Of a stretch of DNA of 29,292 nt, positions 1 to 7,635 are shown one piece after another (the first letter of the stretch is position 1; the number at the start of each line of letters is the position of its first letter). The DNA is from Lentisphaeria bacterium. GTDB taxonomy: Bacteria; Verrucomicrobiota; Lentisphaeria; Oligosphaerales; Oligosphaeraceae. Location: NCBI GenBank assembly GCA_016287975.1, contig JAEEXV010000420.1, positions 1-29,292 on the forward strand. The letters are read 5' to 3'. A program made the translations under genes and the position numbers. The notes beneath the pieces were generated by a model that saw only the letters and a program-made list of their open reading frames with translations, ran no database searches and had not been told where the DNA came from.

Positions 1-2039
1 CGGAGGGCGAGCAGCACCAGTGGGACGCGCAGGCGGTGCGGCTGCTGCGGCAGGCCGCGCAGTCGGGGGACGCCGCGCAGTTCGCGGAGTTCGAGCGCTA
101 CGTGGACGGGCGCGCGCCCGCGACGCTGCGGGCGCTGCTGGAGTTCCAGGGGGGCGAGCCCGTGCCGCTGGAGGAGGTCGAGCCTGCCTCGGAACTGGTG
201 AAGCACTTTGTGTCGGGCGCGATGAGCCTGGGGTCGCTTTCGCCCGAGGCGCATGAGGCGATCGGCATCGCGATGAACGCGCTGGGGTGCATGAGCAACT
301 GCGGCGAGGGCGGCGAGGCGCCGGAGCGGGAGGTGCCTGGCGCGCAGGGGGAGGTGCGCTTTAGCGCGATCCGCCAGGTCGCCTCGGCGCGCTTCGGGGT
401 GACCATCGGCTATCTGGCGAAGGCGAAGGAACTGCAGATCAAGATGGCGCAGGGCGCGAAGCCTGGCGAGGGCGGGCGGCTGCCTGGCGGGAAGGTGGAC
501 GAGACCGTGGCGAGGATGCGCCACGCGACGCCAGGCGTCACGCTGATCTCCCCGCCGCCGCACCACGACATCTATTCCATCGAGGACTTCGCGCAGCTCA
601 TCTACGATCTGCGCTGCGCGAATCCCGAGGCGCGGATCTCCGTGAAACTGGTCTCGGAGTGCGGCGTCGGAACCGTCGCCGCAGGCGTCGCGAAGGGGCA
701 TGCGGATGTCATTCTCATCAGCGGCTACGACGGCGGGACGGGGGCGGCGCCGCTCTCCAGCATCTGGCATGCGGGGCTGCCGTGGGAACTGGGGCTGGCC
801 GAGGCGCAGCAGACGCTGGCGCTGAACGGGCTGCGCGGCCGCGTGCGGCTGCAGGTGGACGGGCAGCTGAAGACGGCGCGGGACGTGATGGTCGGCGTGC
901 TGCTGGGGGCGGAGGAGTTCGGCTTCGGCACGGCGCTGCTTGTCTCGCTGGGCTGCTCGGTGTGCCGCCAGTGCGGGGCGAACTGCTGTCCCGCTGGCAT
1001 CGCGACGCAGGATCCCGCGCGGCGCAGGTGCTTCCGAGGGCGTCCGGAGTACATTGTCAACTACCTGACGCTGCTGGCGGAATCGCTGCGGCGGCTGCTG
1101 GCGCGACTGGGCTATCGGCGGCTGGAGGACGCGGTCGGGCAGGCGCGGCATCTGCGGCTGTCGGCGCGCGCGGCGGAGTTCTACAAGAGCGCGCGCCTGG
1201 ATCTGTCGCGGCTGCTGGAGCCCGCCGCCGGGACGGTGCTGCATGGCACGGGCGAGGCGTTCGCGCTTCCTCGGGGCTATGACGAGGGGCGGCTGCTGGC
1301 GGCGTGCGCGCCTGCGCTGGAGGCGGGGCGGCCAGTGCTGGTCGAGGCCGCGGTCGACAACACCGACCGCGCGGTGGGGACGCGGCTGTCGTGCGAGATC
1401 GTGCGGCGCCATGGCGACCGCGGCCTGCCGCCAGGGACGGTGCGGATCGCGCTGGTCGGGACGGCGGGGCAGTCCTTCGGGGCGTTCCTGGCGCCAGGGG
1501 TGGAGTTGACGCTGAACGGCGAGGCCAACGACGGCCTGGGCAAGGGCCTTTCGGGCGGGCGCATCGTGGTGCGCCCGAATGCGCGGGCGCGCTTCACGGC
1601 CTCGGAGAATGTCATCGCAGGCAATGTGGTGGGCTACGGCGGCACGGCGGGGAAGATCTTCCTGTGCGGGCAGGCGGGCGAGCGCTTCGCCGCGCGCAAC
1701 TCGGGGGTGACGGCGGTCGTGGAGGGCATCGGCGACCACGGCTGCGAATACATGACTGGCGGACGCGTGCTCGTGCTGGGGCCGACGGGGGTCAACTTCG
1801 GCGCGGGCATGACTGGCGGCGTCGCATACGTATTCGACGAGTCCAACGACTTCGACCTGCGCTGCAACCTCGGCACCATCGACATCGAATCGGTCGCCGC
1901 CGATTCGCCCGAGGAAGCCGAGATCCAGGCCCTCCTCCAGGAGCATTTCCAGGCGACGGGCTCGCGCCGCGCCCTCGACCTCCTCGAAGGCTGGCAAGAT
2001 CTGCGCAGCCGCTTCGTGACCGTGCGCGGGATGAGGTGA
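1..2039 (+). CDS. gltB: Glutamate synthase large subunit, C-terminal part (5' end outside window)
   Basis: The reading frame is open from base 3, so the gene starts upstream of the window. What is visible is the FMN-binding synthase domain and the C-terminal beta-helix. Synthase hallmarks are the CGEGGE and KPGEGG motifs, then SPPPHHDIYSIEDFAQLI and GYDGGTGAAP. The 3Fe-4S ligands are the Cys codons at 954, 972 and 987, with the C-x5-C-x4-C spacing of GltB; extra cysteines lie among them. The end has the glycine-rich GxGxG-type repeats (GEANDGLGKGLSGG, MTGG). In the known family this subunit passes glutamine-derived ammonia to 2-oxoglutarate to make glutamate, working with a small NAD(P)H-dehydrogenase subunit that is not in this window. 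Whether the N-terminal amidotransferase domain is present cannot be seen. Stop TGA at 2037-2039. Identification is firm. Confidence 0.95.
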   Translation, partial: EGEQHQWDAQAVRLLRQAAQSGDAAQFAEFERYVDGRAPATLRALLEFQGGEPVPLEEVEPASELVKHFVSGAMSLGSLSPEAHEAIGIAMNALGCMSNCGEGGEAPEREVPGAQGEVRFSAIRQVASARFGVTIGYLAKAKELQIKMAQGAKPGEGGRLPGGKVDETVARMRHATPGVTLISPPPHHDIYSIEDFAQLIYDLRCANPEARISVKLVSECGVGTVAAGVAKGHADVILISGYDGGTGAAPLSSIWHAGLPWELGLAEAQQTLALNGLRGRVRLQVDGQLKTARDVMVGVLLGAEEFGFGTALLVSLGCSVCRQCGANCCPAGIATQDPARRRCFRGRPEYIVNYLTLLAESLRRLLARLGYRRLEDAVGQARHLRLSARAAEFYKSARLDLSRLLEPAAGTVLHGTGEAFALPRGYDEGRLLAACAPALEAGRPVLVEAAVDNTDRAVGTRLSCEIVRRHGDRGLPPGTVRIALVGTAGQSFGAFLAPGVELTLNGEANDGLGKGLSGGRIVVRPNARARFTASENVIAGNVVGYGGTAGKIFLCGQAGERFAARNSGVTAVVEGIGDHGCEYMTGGRVLVLGPTGVNFGAGMTGGVAYVFDESNDFDLRCNLGTIDIESVAADSPEEAEIQALLQEHFQATGSRRALDLLEGWQDLRSRFVTVRGMR

Positions 2040-2207
2040 CACTCCGTCGTCCATGCCGAGGGGGGCATTTTGCGTTTTTTTGCACGGGATGGTTTGCCGT
2101 CCCATGAAAGGAGGCTACATTAAGCACAGTTTCTGCCAAGCCAGGTGAAGCCCAGGGGAACCCGCCGTTTACCAGCAACCAAGGTCGTTCGTCAGCCTTT
2201 TTTCCGT

Positions 2208-3665
2208 ATGAGGACAGGGGGAATCATAGTATTTGTGCTGTCGGCGCTGCTGGGATGCGCCAATGAACTTGGAACGCTGCTGCGGTGCGCGGTGAACCAG
2301 AATCCCGATCTGGCGGCGCAGCGCGAGGTGGTGGAGCAGTCCAGGCTGCAGCACCGCGAGTTGCTGGAGGCGCTGGATCCGACGCTGTATGCGTCGGCGG
2401 GCGGGGGGACGCGGCTCAGATCGCTGCCAGCGACGGCGGCGGGCTACCAGCAGCCTGGCCGCGCGAATGCCTTGGAGGGGGAGGCGGGCATCGTGCTGCC
2501 AGTCGCGGCGGGCGCCTATCTCTCGGCGGGGGCGGTGACGCGGCGCGTCTTCGAGCCCGAGGGCGCCTACGATCCCTTCTACCAGAATCTCGCGGGGGTC
2601 AGCCTCCTGGTGCCGCTGTGGCGGGACCGCGGATTTGCGATGCTGGGGTATCGGCGCGCCTCGGCGCTGGCGACCTACAATGGCGAGGTGTGGCGGCTGC
2701 GCGGAGTGGCCCAGTCGGTGCGCCACCAGGTCGAACTGGCGTATATCAACGCCTGTGAGGCGCTGGCCGCCTACGAGGTCACGCGCGGCGCGACGGCGCG
2801 CTTCGAGCGCCTGGCGCAGGAGGCGCGGGATCTGGCGGGGCTGGAGACGATACCGAAGTACCAGGTGCAGGAGACGGAGCGCGATCTGCAGGTCGGGCGC
2901 GAGGACGAGGAGGTCGCCCGCTCGGCGCATCTGGTGAAGCTCGCGCAGCTGGCCGCCGTGGTCGGGCTGGAGAAGCCTTTGGAGAGGCTCTCCTGCACGC
3001 CGCAGGAGTTCCTGGCGGCGGCGGCGGAGATCCAGGCGATGCCGAATGTGAGCCTGGATGTCGCCTTCGCGCGGCGCGGCGACGTCCAGGCCGTCGCCAG
3101 CGACATCGAGGCGGCGGAGGCGCAGCGCGGTCTCTACGAGGAGGAGCAGCGGGACGAGGTGAACCTGGGGATGGGGGTGAACTGGGAGGACGACAGCCGC
3201 CGCGGGCCGTATTCCTCCTACCGTGGCGAGACGCGGCACCACTGGGGGGGCGAGGTCGTGCTGAGCTGGACGCGGCCGCTGGGGCGCACGGGCAGCGAGG
3301 CGCGGGCGGCGCGCTGGGAGGCGCGTGTGCGGGAACTGACGGCGCGGCTGCGGGCGGCGCGGGTGTCGCTGGCGTCGGAATTGAGCGTGGCGGAGCGCAA
3401 CTACAAATCGGCGCTGGAGCGCCTGAAGATCATCAACGCGGGGGTGGAGGCGGCGCGCCAGACGGTCGCGGCGAACCAGGAGCGCTTCCGTCTGGGCGAG
3501 GGTTCCTCGAAGGATGTGCTGGATGCGCAGAAGAACTTGACGACCGTGCTGCAGCGCCAGACTGCGGCGGCGGCGGCGCTGCTGCGGGCGCGTGCGGACT
3601 TGAACTACGCCATGGGCTACCCGGATGCCGTCCCTGCGGCGCGTCCAGTCAACGGAGGGAAATAA
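2208..3665 (+). CDS. TolC-like outer-membrane efflux lipoprotein
   Basis: This is a 485-residue outer-membrane efflux protein of the TolC/OEP type. The ATG at 2208 is chosen because it starts a lipoprotein signal: Arg2, a hydrophobic run, then the lipobox LLGC with Cys17. A longer GTG start at 2145 would bury that signal. No clear ribosome site precedes 2208; a strong AAAGGAGG lies about 100 bases upstream with no in-frame start nearby. The body shows the two helical OEP repeats, for example LLRCAVNQNPDLAAQREVVEQ and later VAANQERFRLGEGSSKDVLDAQ, the classic motif of the second repeat. It would form the outer-membrane channel for the HlyD adaptor and ABC exporters downstream. It ends one base before the zinc-ribbon gene, so translation is probably coupled. 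Confidence 0.88.
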   Translation: MRTGGIIVFVLSALLGCANELGTLLRCAVNQNPDLAAQREVVEQSRLQHRELLEALDPTLYASAGGGTRLRSLPATAAGYQQPGRANALEGEAGIVLPVAAGAYLSAGAVTRRVFEPEGAYDPFYQNLAGVSLLVPLWRDRGFAMLGYRRASALATYNGEVWRLRGVAQSVRHQVELAYINACEALAAYEVTRGATARFERLAQEARDLAGLETIPKYQVQETERDLQVGREDEEVARSAHLVKLAQLAAVVGLEKPLERLSCTPQEFLAAAAEIQAMPNVSLDVAFARRGDVQAVASDIEAAEAQRGLYEEEQRDEVNLGMGVNWEDDSRRGPYSSYRGETRHHWGGEVVLSWTRPLGRTGSEARAARWEARVRELTARLRAARVSLASELSVAERNYKSALERLKIINAGVEAARQTVAANQERFRLGEGSSKDVLDAQKNLTTVLQRQTAAAAALLRARADLNYAMGYPDAVPAARPVNGGK

Positions 3666-3666
3666 G

Positions 3667-4473
3667 ATGCCATTGCTGTCGAATTTGTTTGGGCACAAGG
3701 ACAAGGGCGATCCATTGACCGACCCTGGGATTTCGGGGGTCAATCTGCCTGAGGATCAGCGTCTTCAGCTGCAGAAAGACGTCTCGCTGCTGGACGACAA
3801 GGGGGGGGCGCGCAGCCAGAAGCTGCAGGCGGCGGCGGACAAGACGGTCCAGTCGGCGGTCGAGGATTCGATCAAGAACTTCCGCATGGTGGAGCTGGGG
3901 CGTTGCCCGATGTGCGGCAAGCCGCTCTTCCAGCACATGGGGGCGACCATCTGCGACGCGTGCGGCTGGCACCAGTACGACCGCCCGAAGAGCGGCAAGG
4001 TTCGGGTGCACCTGCGTGATTCGACGGATGTGGTGGAGGGGGAGCGTGCGTATGTGGTCAAGAGCGGCGCGTGCCTGGTGATGCACAACGGCGTCGTGGT
4101 CGCGCAGATTCCAGTGAACTCGTACAACTGGGTCGAGTACGTGTGGCCTGAGGACGAGCTGGAGCAGCGCCAGCAGGAGGCGCAGCGGAAGTTGAAGGTG
4201 CAGTGCGGCTGGTGCGGCAAGGAGACCGATCCCCTGCAGGACGGCTTCCACCTGGTCCATGTGGCTTTCGGCGCGAGCCAGGAGCGCTACTGCTTCTGCT
4301 CGGACGACTGCTACGAGGCCTTCCGCAAGATGTATCCTGCGCGGGTGCACCGCAACTGCTACGAGCGGGACTGCGACGGCTGCAACTTGTGCCAGAAGCG
4401 CTACGACGACGACGCCAGCGAGATGCGGCTGCTGGCGAAGGACTACATCCGCAGCGAGAAGGGCAGGAAATAG
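3667..4473 (+). CDS. Cysteine-rich zinc-ribbon protein of unknown function in export operon
   Basis: I do not recognise a named family. The ATG at 3667 has a GGAGGG ribosome site about 8 bases upstream and follows the TolC-like stop by one base. The 268-residue product has no signal peptide or membrane segment. It has two metal-binding-like modules. The first is a zinc ribbon with C80-x2-C83 and C96-x2-C99. The second has C180-x2-C183, then C209, C211 and C215 in a context (YCFCSDDCYEAFRKMYP) that resembles TRASH/YHS treble-clef domains, then C231, C236, C239 and C242. Between them lies a beta-rich stretch. It sits between the outer-membrane and adaptor genes, only 9 bases before the adaptor, so it probably serves the exporter as a cytoplasmic accessory or sensor. 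That role is inference. It could also be a substrate or a metal chaperone. Confidence 0.75.
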   Translation: MPLLSNLFGHKDKGDPLTDPGISGVNLPEDQRLQLQKDVSLLDDKGGARSQKLQAAADKTVQSAVEDSIKNFRMVELGRCPMCGKPLFQHMGATICDACGWHQYDRPKSGKVRVHLRDSTDVVEGERAYVVKSGACLVMHNGVVVAQIPVNSYNWVEYVWPEDELEQRQQEAQRKLKVQCGWCGKETDPLQDGFHLVHVAFGASQERYCFCSDDCYEAFRKMYPARVHRNCYERDCDGCNLCQKRYDDDASEMRLLAKDYIRSEKGRK

Positions 4474-4482
4474 GCGACGGCC

Positions 4483-5595
4483 ATGGGCGATTATCGGACA
4501 ACTGCGGGGGATGGGCTGCCGGCGACGCCGGTGGAGCGGCAGCATCGGCTGCGGAAGTGGCTGCTGATCGGGGGATGCGCGCTGCTGGCGCTGATTGCGC
4601 TGGGGATGGTGGTTCCCGTGCCGCGCTACACCCTGGCGACAGGGTATGTCACGACCATCGACTACGCCGAGGTGCGTCCGCCCGTGACGGGCATCGTCCA
4701 CCGCATCCTGGTGAAGTCGGGGCAGACGGTGAAGGCGGGGCAGGTGATGGTGGAATTGAACAGCCAGGAGGAGGAATCGCTGCTCTCCGAGGCGAAGGCG
4801 CGCGTGAGCAAACTCAAGACGGAGATGGAGCGGCGCCAGGCGGAGATGTCCATCGACCTGGAGCGGCGCACCGTCGACCTGGAGGAGAAGAAGCGCAACC
4901 ACCGCAACGAACTGGAGGTGGCGGATCTGGAACTCAAGAACCGCCAGGCGAAGTTGGAGCAGACGCGCAAACTGGTCGAGAAGGGGCTGAAGGCCTCCAG
5001 CTACCTGATCGACGACACGCTGCAGGTGAAACTCGCGGATGTGACATTGAAGTCATTGCAGGACAAGAATTTCAAGATCTACGAGGAACTGCTGGTGCGG
5101 GACAAGGCGAAATACGCGCGTGAGATGGACGCGCTGAAGAACGAACTGGCGGCGCAGGAGGACATGGTGAAGCGGATGGAGGCGCGCGTGGAGATGCGCA
5201 AGATCCGCGCGCCGATCGCGGGGCAGGTGGTGCGCTACGAGTTCGTGGTGGGGGAGTTGCTGCAGCCGACGGGGGTCATCTACGAGATCTTCGGCGGCGA
5301 CCGTCAGGTGCTGAAGCTGCGGGTGGGGGAGCGCCACGCGACGCGCCTGGCGGTGGGGCAGCGCTACCGCGCGGAGTTGAACAGCGTTCGGGAAGGGGTG
5401 CTGAGCACCTATTTCCGCGGGAAGGTGGAGGCGCTGCGCAACGTCATCCAGTCGGAGGGGCAGACGACGTATCGGGTCGCGTACTGCTCGTTTGACGCGC
5501 AGGGGCGCGAGATTCCGCCAGGGACCACGGCGGAGGCGCGCATCTACTACGGCCACAGCAACCTCTGGTATTATCTGCTGAACATCGACCCCTGA
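4483..5595 (+). CDS. HlyD-family periplasmic adaptor (membrane fusion protein)
   Basis: A 370-residue membrane fusion protein. Residues 26-46 form one N-terminal transmembrane helix after a basic stretch (RLRKW), as in HlyD-type adaptors. Residues about 60-93 form the first half of a biotinyl/lipoyl-like hairpin (VTGIVHRILVKSGQTVKAGQ), followed by a long charged coiled coil to about residue 240. The second lipoyl half follows (RAPIAGQVV), then a beta-barrel region and the C-terminal part. In type I and related tripartite exporters such proteins bridge the inner-membrane ABC pump and a TolC channel, and both partners are encoded next to it. Its stop TGA shares one base with the ATG of the first ABC gene, which supports one transcript and coupled translation. 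Confidence 0.9.
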   Translation: MGDYRTTAGDGLPATPVERQHRLRKWLLIGGCALLALIALGMVVPVPRYTLATGYVTTIDYAEVRPPVTGIVHRILVKSGQTVKAGQVMVELNSQEEESLLSEAKARVSKLKTEMERRQAEMSIDLERRTVDLEEKKRNHRNELEVADLELKNRQAKLEQTRKLVEKGLKASSYLIDDTLQVKLADVTLKSLQDKNFKIYEELLVRDKAKYAREMDALKNELAAQEDMVKRMEARVEMRKIRAPIAGQVVRYEFVVGELLQPTGVIYEIFGGDRQVLKLRVGERHATRLAVGQRYRAELNSVREGVLSTYFRGKVEALRNVIQSEGQTTYRVAYCSFDAQGREIPPGTTAEARIYYGHSNLWYYLLNIDP

Positions 5596-7346
5596 TGGAG
5601 CAGAGTTCGCACAATCTGCGGAAGACGATGCGGTTTCTGTCGCCCTATCGGCGGCAGGTGTTCTGGCTGGTGGTCTTCACGATTGTGATGGCGGTGCTGG
5701 CGACGGTGCCGCCGCTGGTGACGCGCGCGCTGGTGGACAAGGTCTTCACGCAGCGCCACACCTCGATTTTCGTGCCGCTGGCGATCGGGTACATCGGCAT
5801 CTGGATCGTGTATCTGTTCATCGGGCTGTACCAGGGCACGCTGTGCACGTGGGTGGGGCTGCGCTTCGTCTCGGACATCCGGTCCCAGCTTTACCGCCAC
5901 ATGCTGGGGTTGTCGCTGCGTTTCTTCGGGAAGCACAGCGCGGGCAAACTGGTGAATCGGCTGATGTCGGACACGGGGACGCTGCAGGGGATGTTCTCGA
6001 GCCAGACGATGACGATCATCTCGGATCTGATCGTGTCGTTCTGCGCGATTTTCGCGACGGTGGTGATCAGTTGGCGGCTGAGCCTGGTGCTGTGGCTGAG
6101 CCTGGCGGTCTTCGTGCTGAACTACCGTCTGAATCGGCGCAAGATCATCCTGTCGAGCCGCGCGCTGCGGAATGCGGAGGATCGCCTGGCGGGCGGGGTG
6201 CAGAACCGCCTGATGACGGATCTGGCGGTCAAGACCTTCGGCGCGGACGAACGGGAGAACGAGGCCTTCGGCGTGCAGTCGGACCAGACGATCGCCTTCG
6301 GGCAGCTGCAGGGGGTGACCAACAACAACTTCTGGATGAACGTCCACCTGATCCAGGCCATCGGCAACGCGCTGCTTTTCTTCCTGGGCTGCGGGATGGT
6401 GCTGAAGGGGGACATGACCTACGGGGACGTGATGGCCTTCACGCAGTATGCGGCGCAGCTGCTGTGGCCCGCGGTGCGCTTTTCGCAGCTGGCGGGGCAG
6501 TTGCAGCAGGTGGCGATCGCGGCGGGGCGCGTCTACGAGATCTTCGACGAGGTGCCTGAGATCGCCGAGGATCCGAATCCAGTGGAGTGCCCGCGCCTGG
6601 AGGGGCGGGTGGACTTCGAGGACGTCCATTTCCACTACGAGCCAGGGGTCGAGATCATCCGCGGGCTGACGCTGCATGTGAAGCCAGGCCAGACCATCGC
6701 GCTGATCGGACCGACGGGCTGCGGCAAATCGACCGTGCTGAACCTGATTTCGCGCTTCTATGATGTGACGGGCGGCGCGCTTCTGCTCGACGGCATCGAC
6801 ATCCGCAAACTGCGCCTGCACCAGTTGCGGCGGCAGTTCGGCATCGTGCTGCAGGAATCGCACTTGTTCTCGACGACCATCCGCGAGAACATCCGCTACG
6901 CGAATCCCGAAATGCCCGAGGAGGCCGTCATCGAGGCGGCGAAGGCGGCGGAGATCCACGATTTCATCGCGTCGCTGCCGAAGGGCTACGACACGCCAGT
7001 GGGGGATTTCGGCATCGAGTTGTCGCTCGGCCAGAAGCAGCGCATCAACATCGCGCGCGCCATCTGCGCGAATCCCGCCATCATGATCATGGACGAGGCG
7101 ACCAGTTCGCTGGACTCGGATTCCGAGGCCGCCATCCAGCGCGCGATGACGCGCGTGCTGCATGGACGCACCAGTTTCGTCGTCGCGCACCGCCTTTCCA
7201 CCATCAAGAACTCCGACCAGATCCTCCTCCTGGACCACGGCCGCATCGGCGAACAGGGCACCCACGAGGAACTGATGGCCATCCCCAATGGCCGCTACCG
7301 CGACCTCTACACCAAGCACATGGGGGAGGGCGTGCTCGACGACTGA
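5595..7346 (+). CDS. ABC exporter half-transporter A (catalytically intact NBD, deviant signature)
   Basis: A 583-residue fused permease and ATPase of the MsbA-like exporter type. Residues about 1-325 are the six-helix transmembrane domain; the rest is the nucleotide-binding domain. Visible motifs are Walker A GPTGCGKST (372-380), Q-loop Gln420, signature LSLGQ (476-480; the usual form is LSGGQ), Walker B IMIMDE with catalytic Glu501, D-loop SSLD and H-loop His532. It therefore has the full ATP-hydrolysis machinery but a deviant signature, the opposite of the second ABC gene at 7636. The pair is best read as a heterodimer with one hydrolytic and one degenerate site. There is no peptidase domain at the N-terminus, so it is not a bacteriocin-type C39 exporter. 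The substrate is unknown. Confidence 0.92.
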   Translation: MEQSSHNLRKTMRFLSPYRRQVFWLVVFTIVMAVLATVPPLVTRALVDKVFTQRHTSIFVPLAIGYIGIWIVYLFIGLYQGTLCTWVGLRFVSDIRSQLYRHMLGLSLRFFGKHSAGKLVNRLMSDTGTLQGMFSSQTMTIISDLIVSFCAIFATVVISWRLSLVLWLSLAVFVLNYRLNRRKIILSSRALRNAEDRLAGGVQNRLMTDLAVKTFGADERENEAFGVQSDQTIAFGQLQGVTNNNFWMNVHLIQAIGNALLFFLGCGMVLKGDMTYGDVMAFTQYAAQLLWPAVRFSQLAGQLQQVAIAAGRVYEIFDEVPEIAEDPNPVECPRLEGRVDFEDVHFHYEPGVEIIRGLTLHVKPGQTIALIGPTGCGKSTVLNLISRFYDVTGGALLLDGIDIRKLRLHQLRRQFGIVLQESHLFSTTIRENIRYANPEMPEEAVIEAAKAAEIHDFIASLPKGYDTPVGDFGIELSLGQKQRINIARAICANPAIMIMDEATSSLDSDSEAAIQRAMTRVLHGRTSFVVAHRLSTIKNSDQILLLDHGRIGEQGTHEELMAIPNGRYRDLYTKHMGEGVLDD

Positions 7347-7375
7347 CCAGCGCCGCCCCAGGACGCCGGCATTCA

Positions 7376-7440
7376 CCGCCCCAAGAATGGGGCGGCACAG
7401 AACGCCAGCATTCACCGCCCCAAGAATGGGGCGGCACAGA
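7376..7440. repeat. Two tandem 39-bp units, each with a short GC-rich hairpin
   Basis: Thirty bases after the ABC-A stop there are two almost identical 39-bp units. Each contains a 7-bp perfect stem CCGCCCC/GGGGCGG around an AAGAAT loop (7376-7395 and 7415-7434), followed by CACAGAA. The hairpin and the trailing CACAGAA recur at 28674, and a related AGAA-loop hairpin occurs at 10664 and 10725. This looks like a dispersed REP-type element. No run of T follows, so it is not a standard terminator, but it could slow the polymerase or protect the 3' end of an mRNA. Confidence 0.75.
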
Positions 7441-7445
7441 ACGCG

Positions 7446-7600
7446 GGGGTCTTGGGTCTTGGGTCTTGGGTCTCCGATGGGTCTTAGGTCTTGGGTCTTG
7501 GGTCCCGAACGATGGGTTTGGGGTCTGGGGTCTGGGGTCCCGAACGATGGGTCTTGGGTCTTGGGTCTCCGATGGGTCTGGGGTCTGGGGTCCTGAAAGA
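7446..7600. repeat. Degenerate G-rich heptamer repeat (GGGTCTT / GGGGTCT)
   Basis: The spacer between the two ABC genes is filled with imperfect 7-nt units, mainly GGGTCTT and GGGGTCT, broken by recurring TCCGATG and CCCGAACGATG interruptions. The plus strand carries many GGG tracts with 4-nt spacing, enough to allow G-quadruplexes. Both strands stay partly open, but the encoded peptides are simple repeats and look spurious. I see no convincing promoter in this spacer. Confidence 0.8.
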
Positions 7601-7635
7601 TGCCCCGCGTAGTTTTGGGTTGATTTGATTTCACT

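Noticed and set aside
2074..2103. Possible terminator between gltB and the TolC-like gene
   Set aside because: A 7-bp GGGATGG/CCGTCCC hairpin exists but the T-run lies before it rather than after it, and no minus-strand gene would use it.
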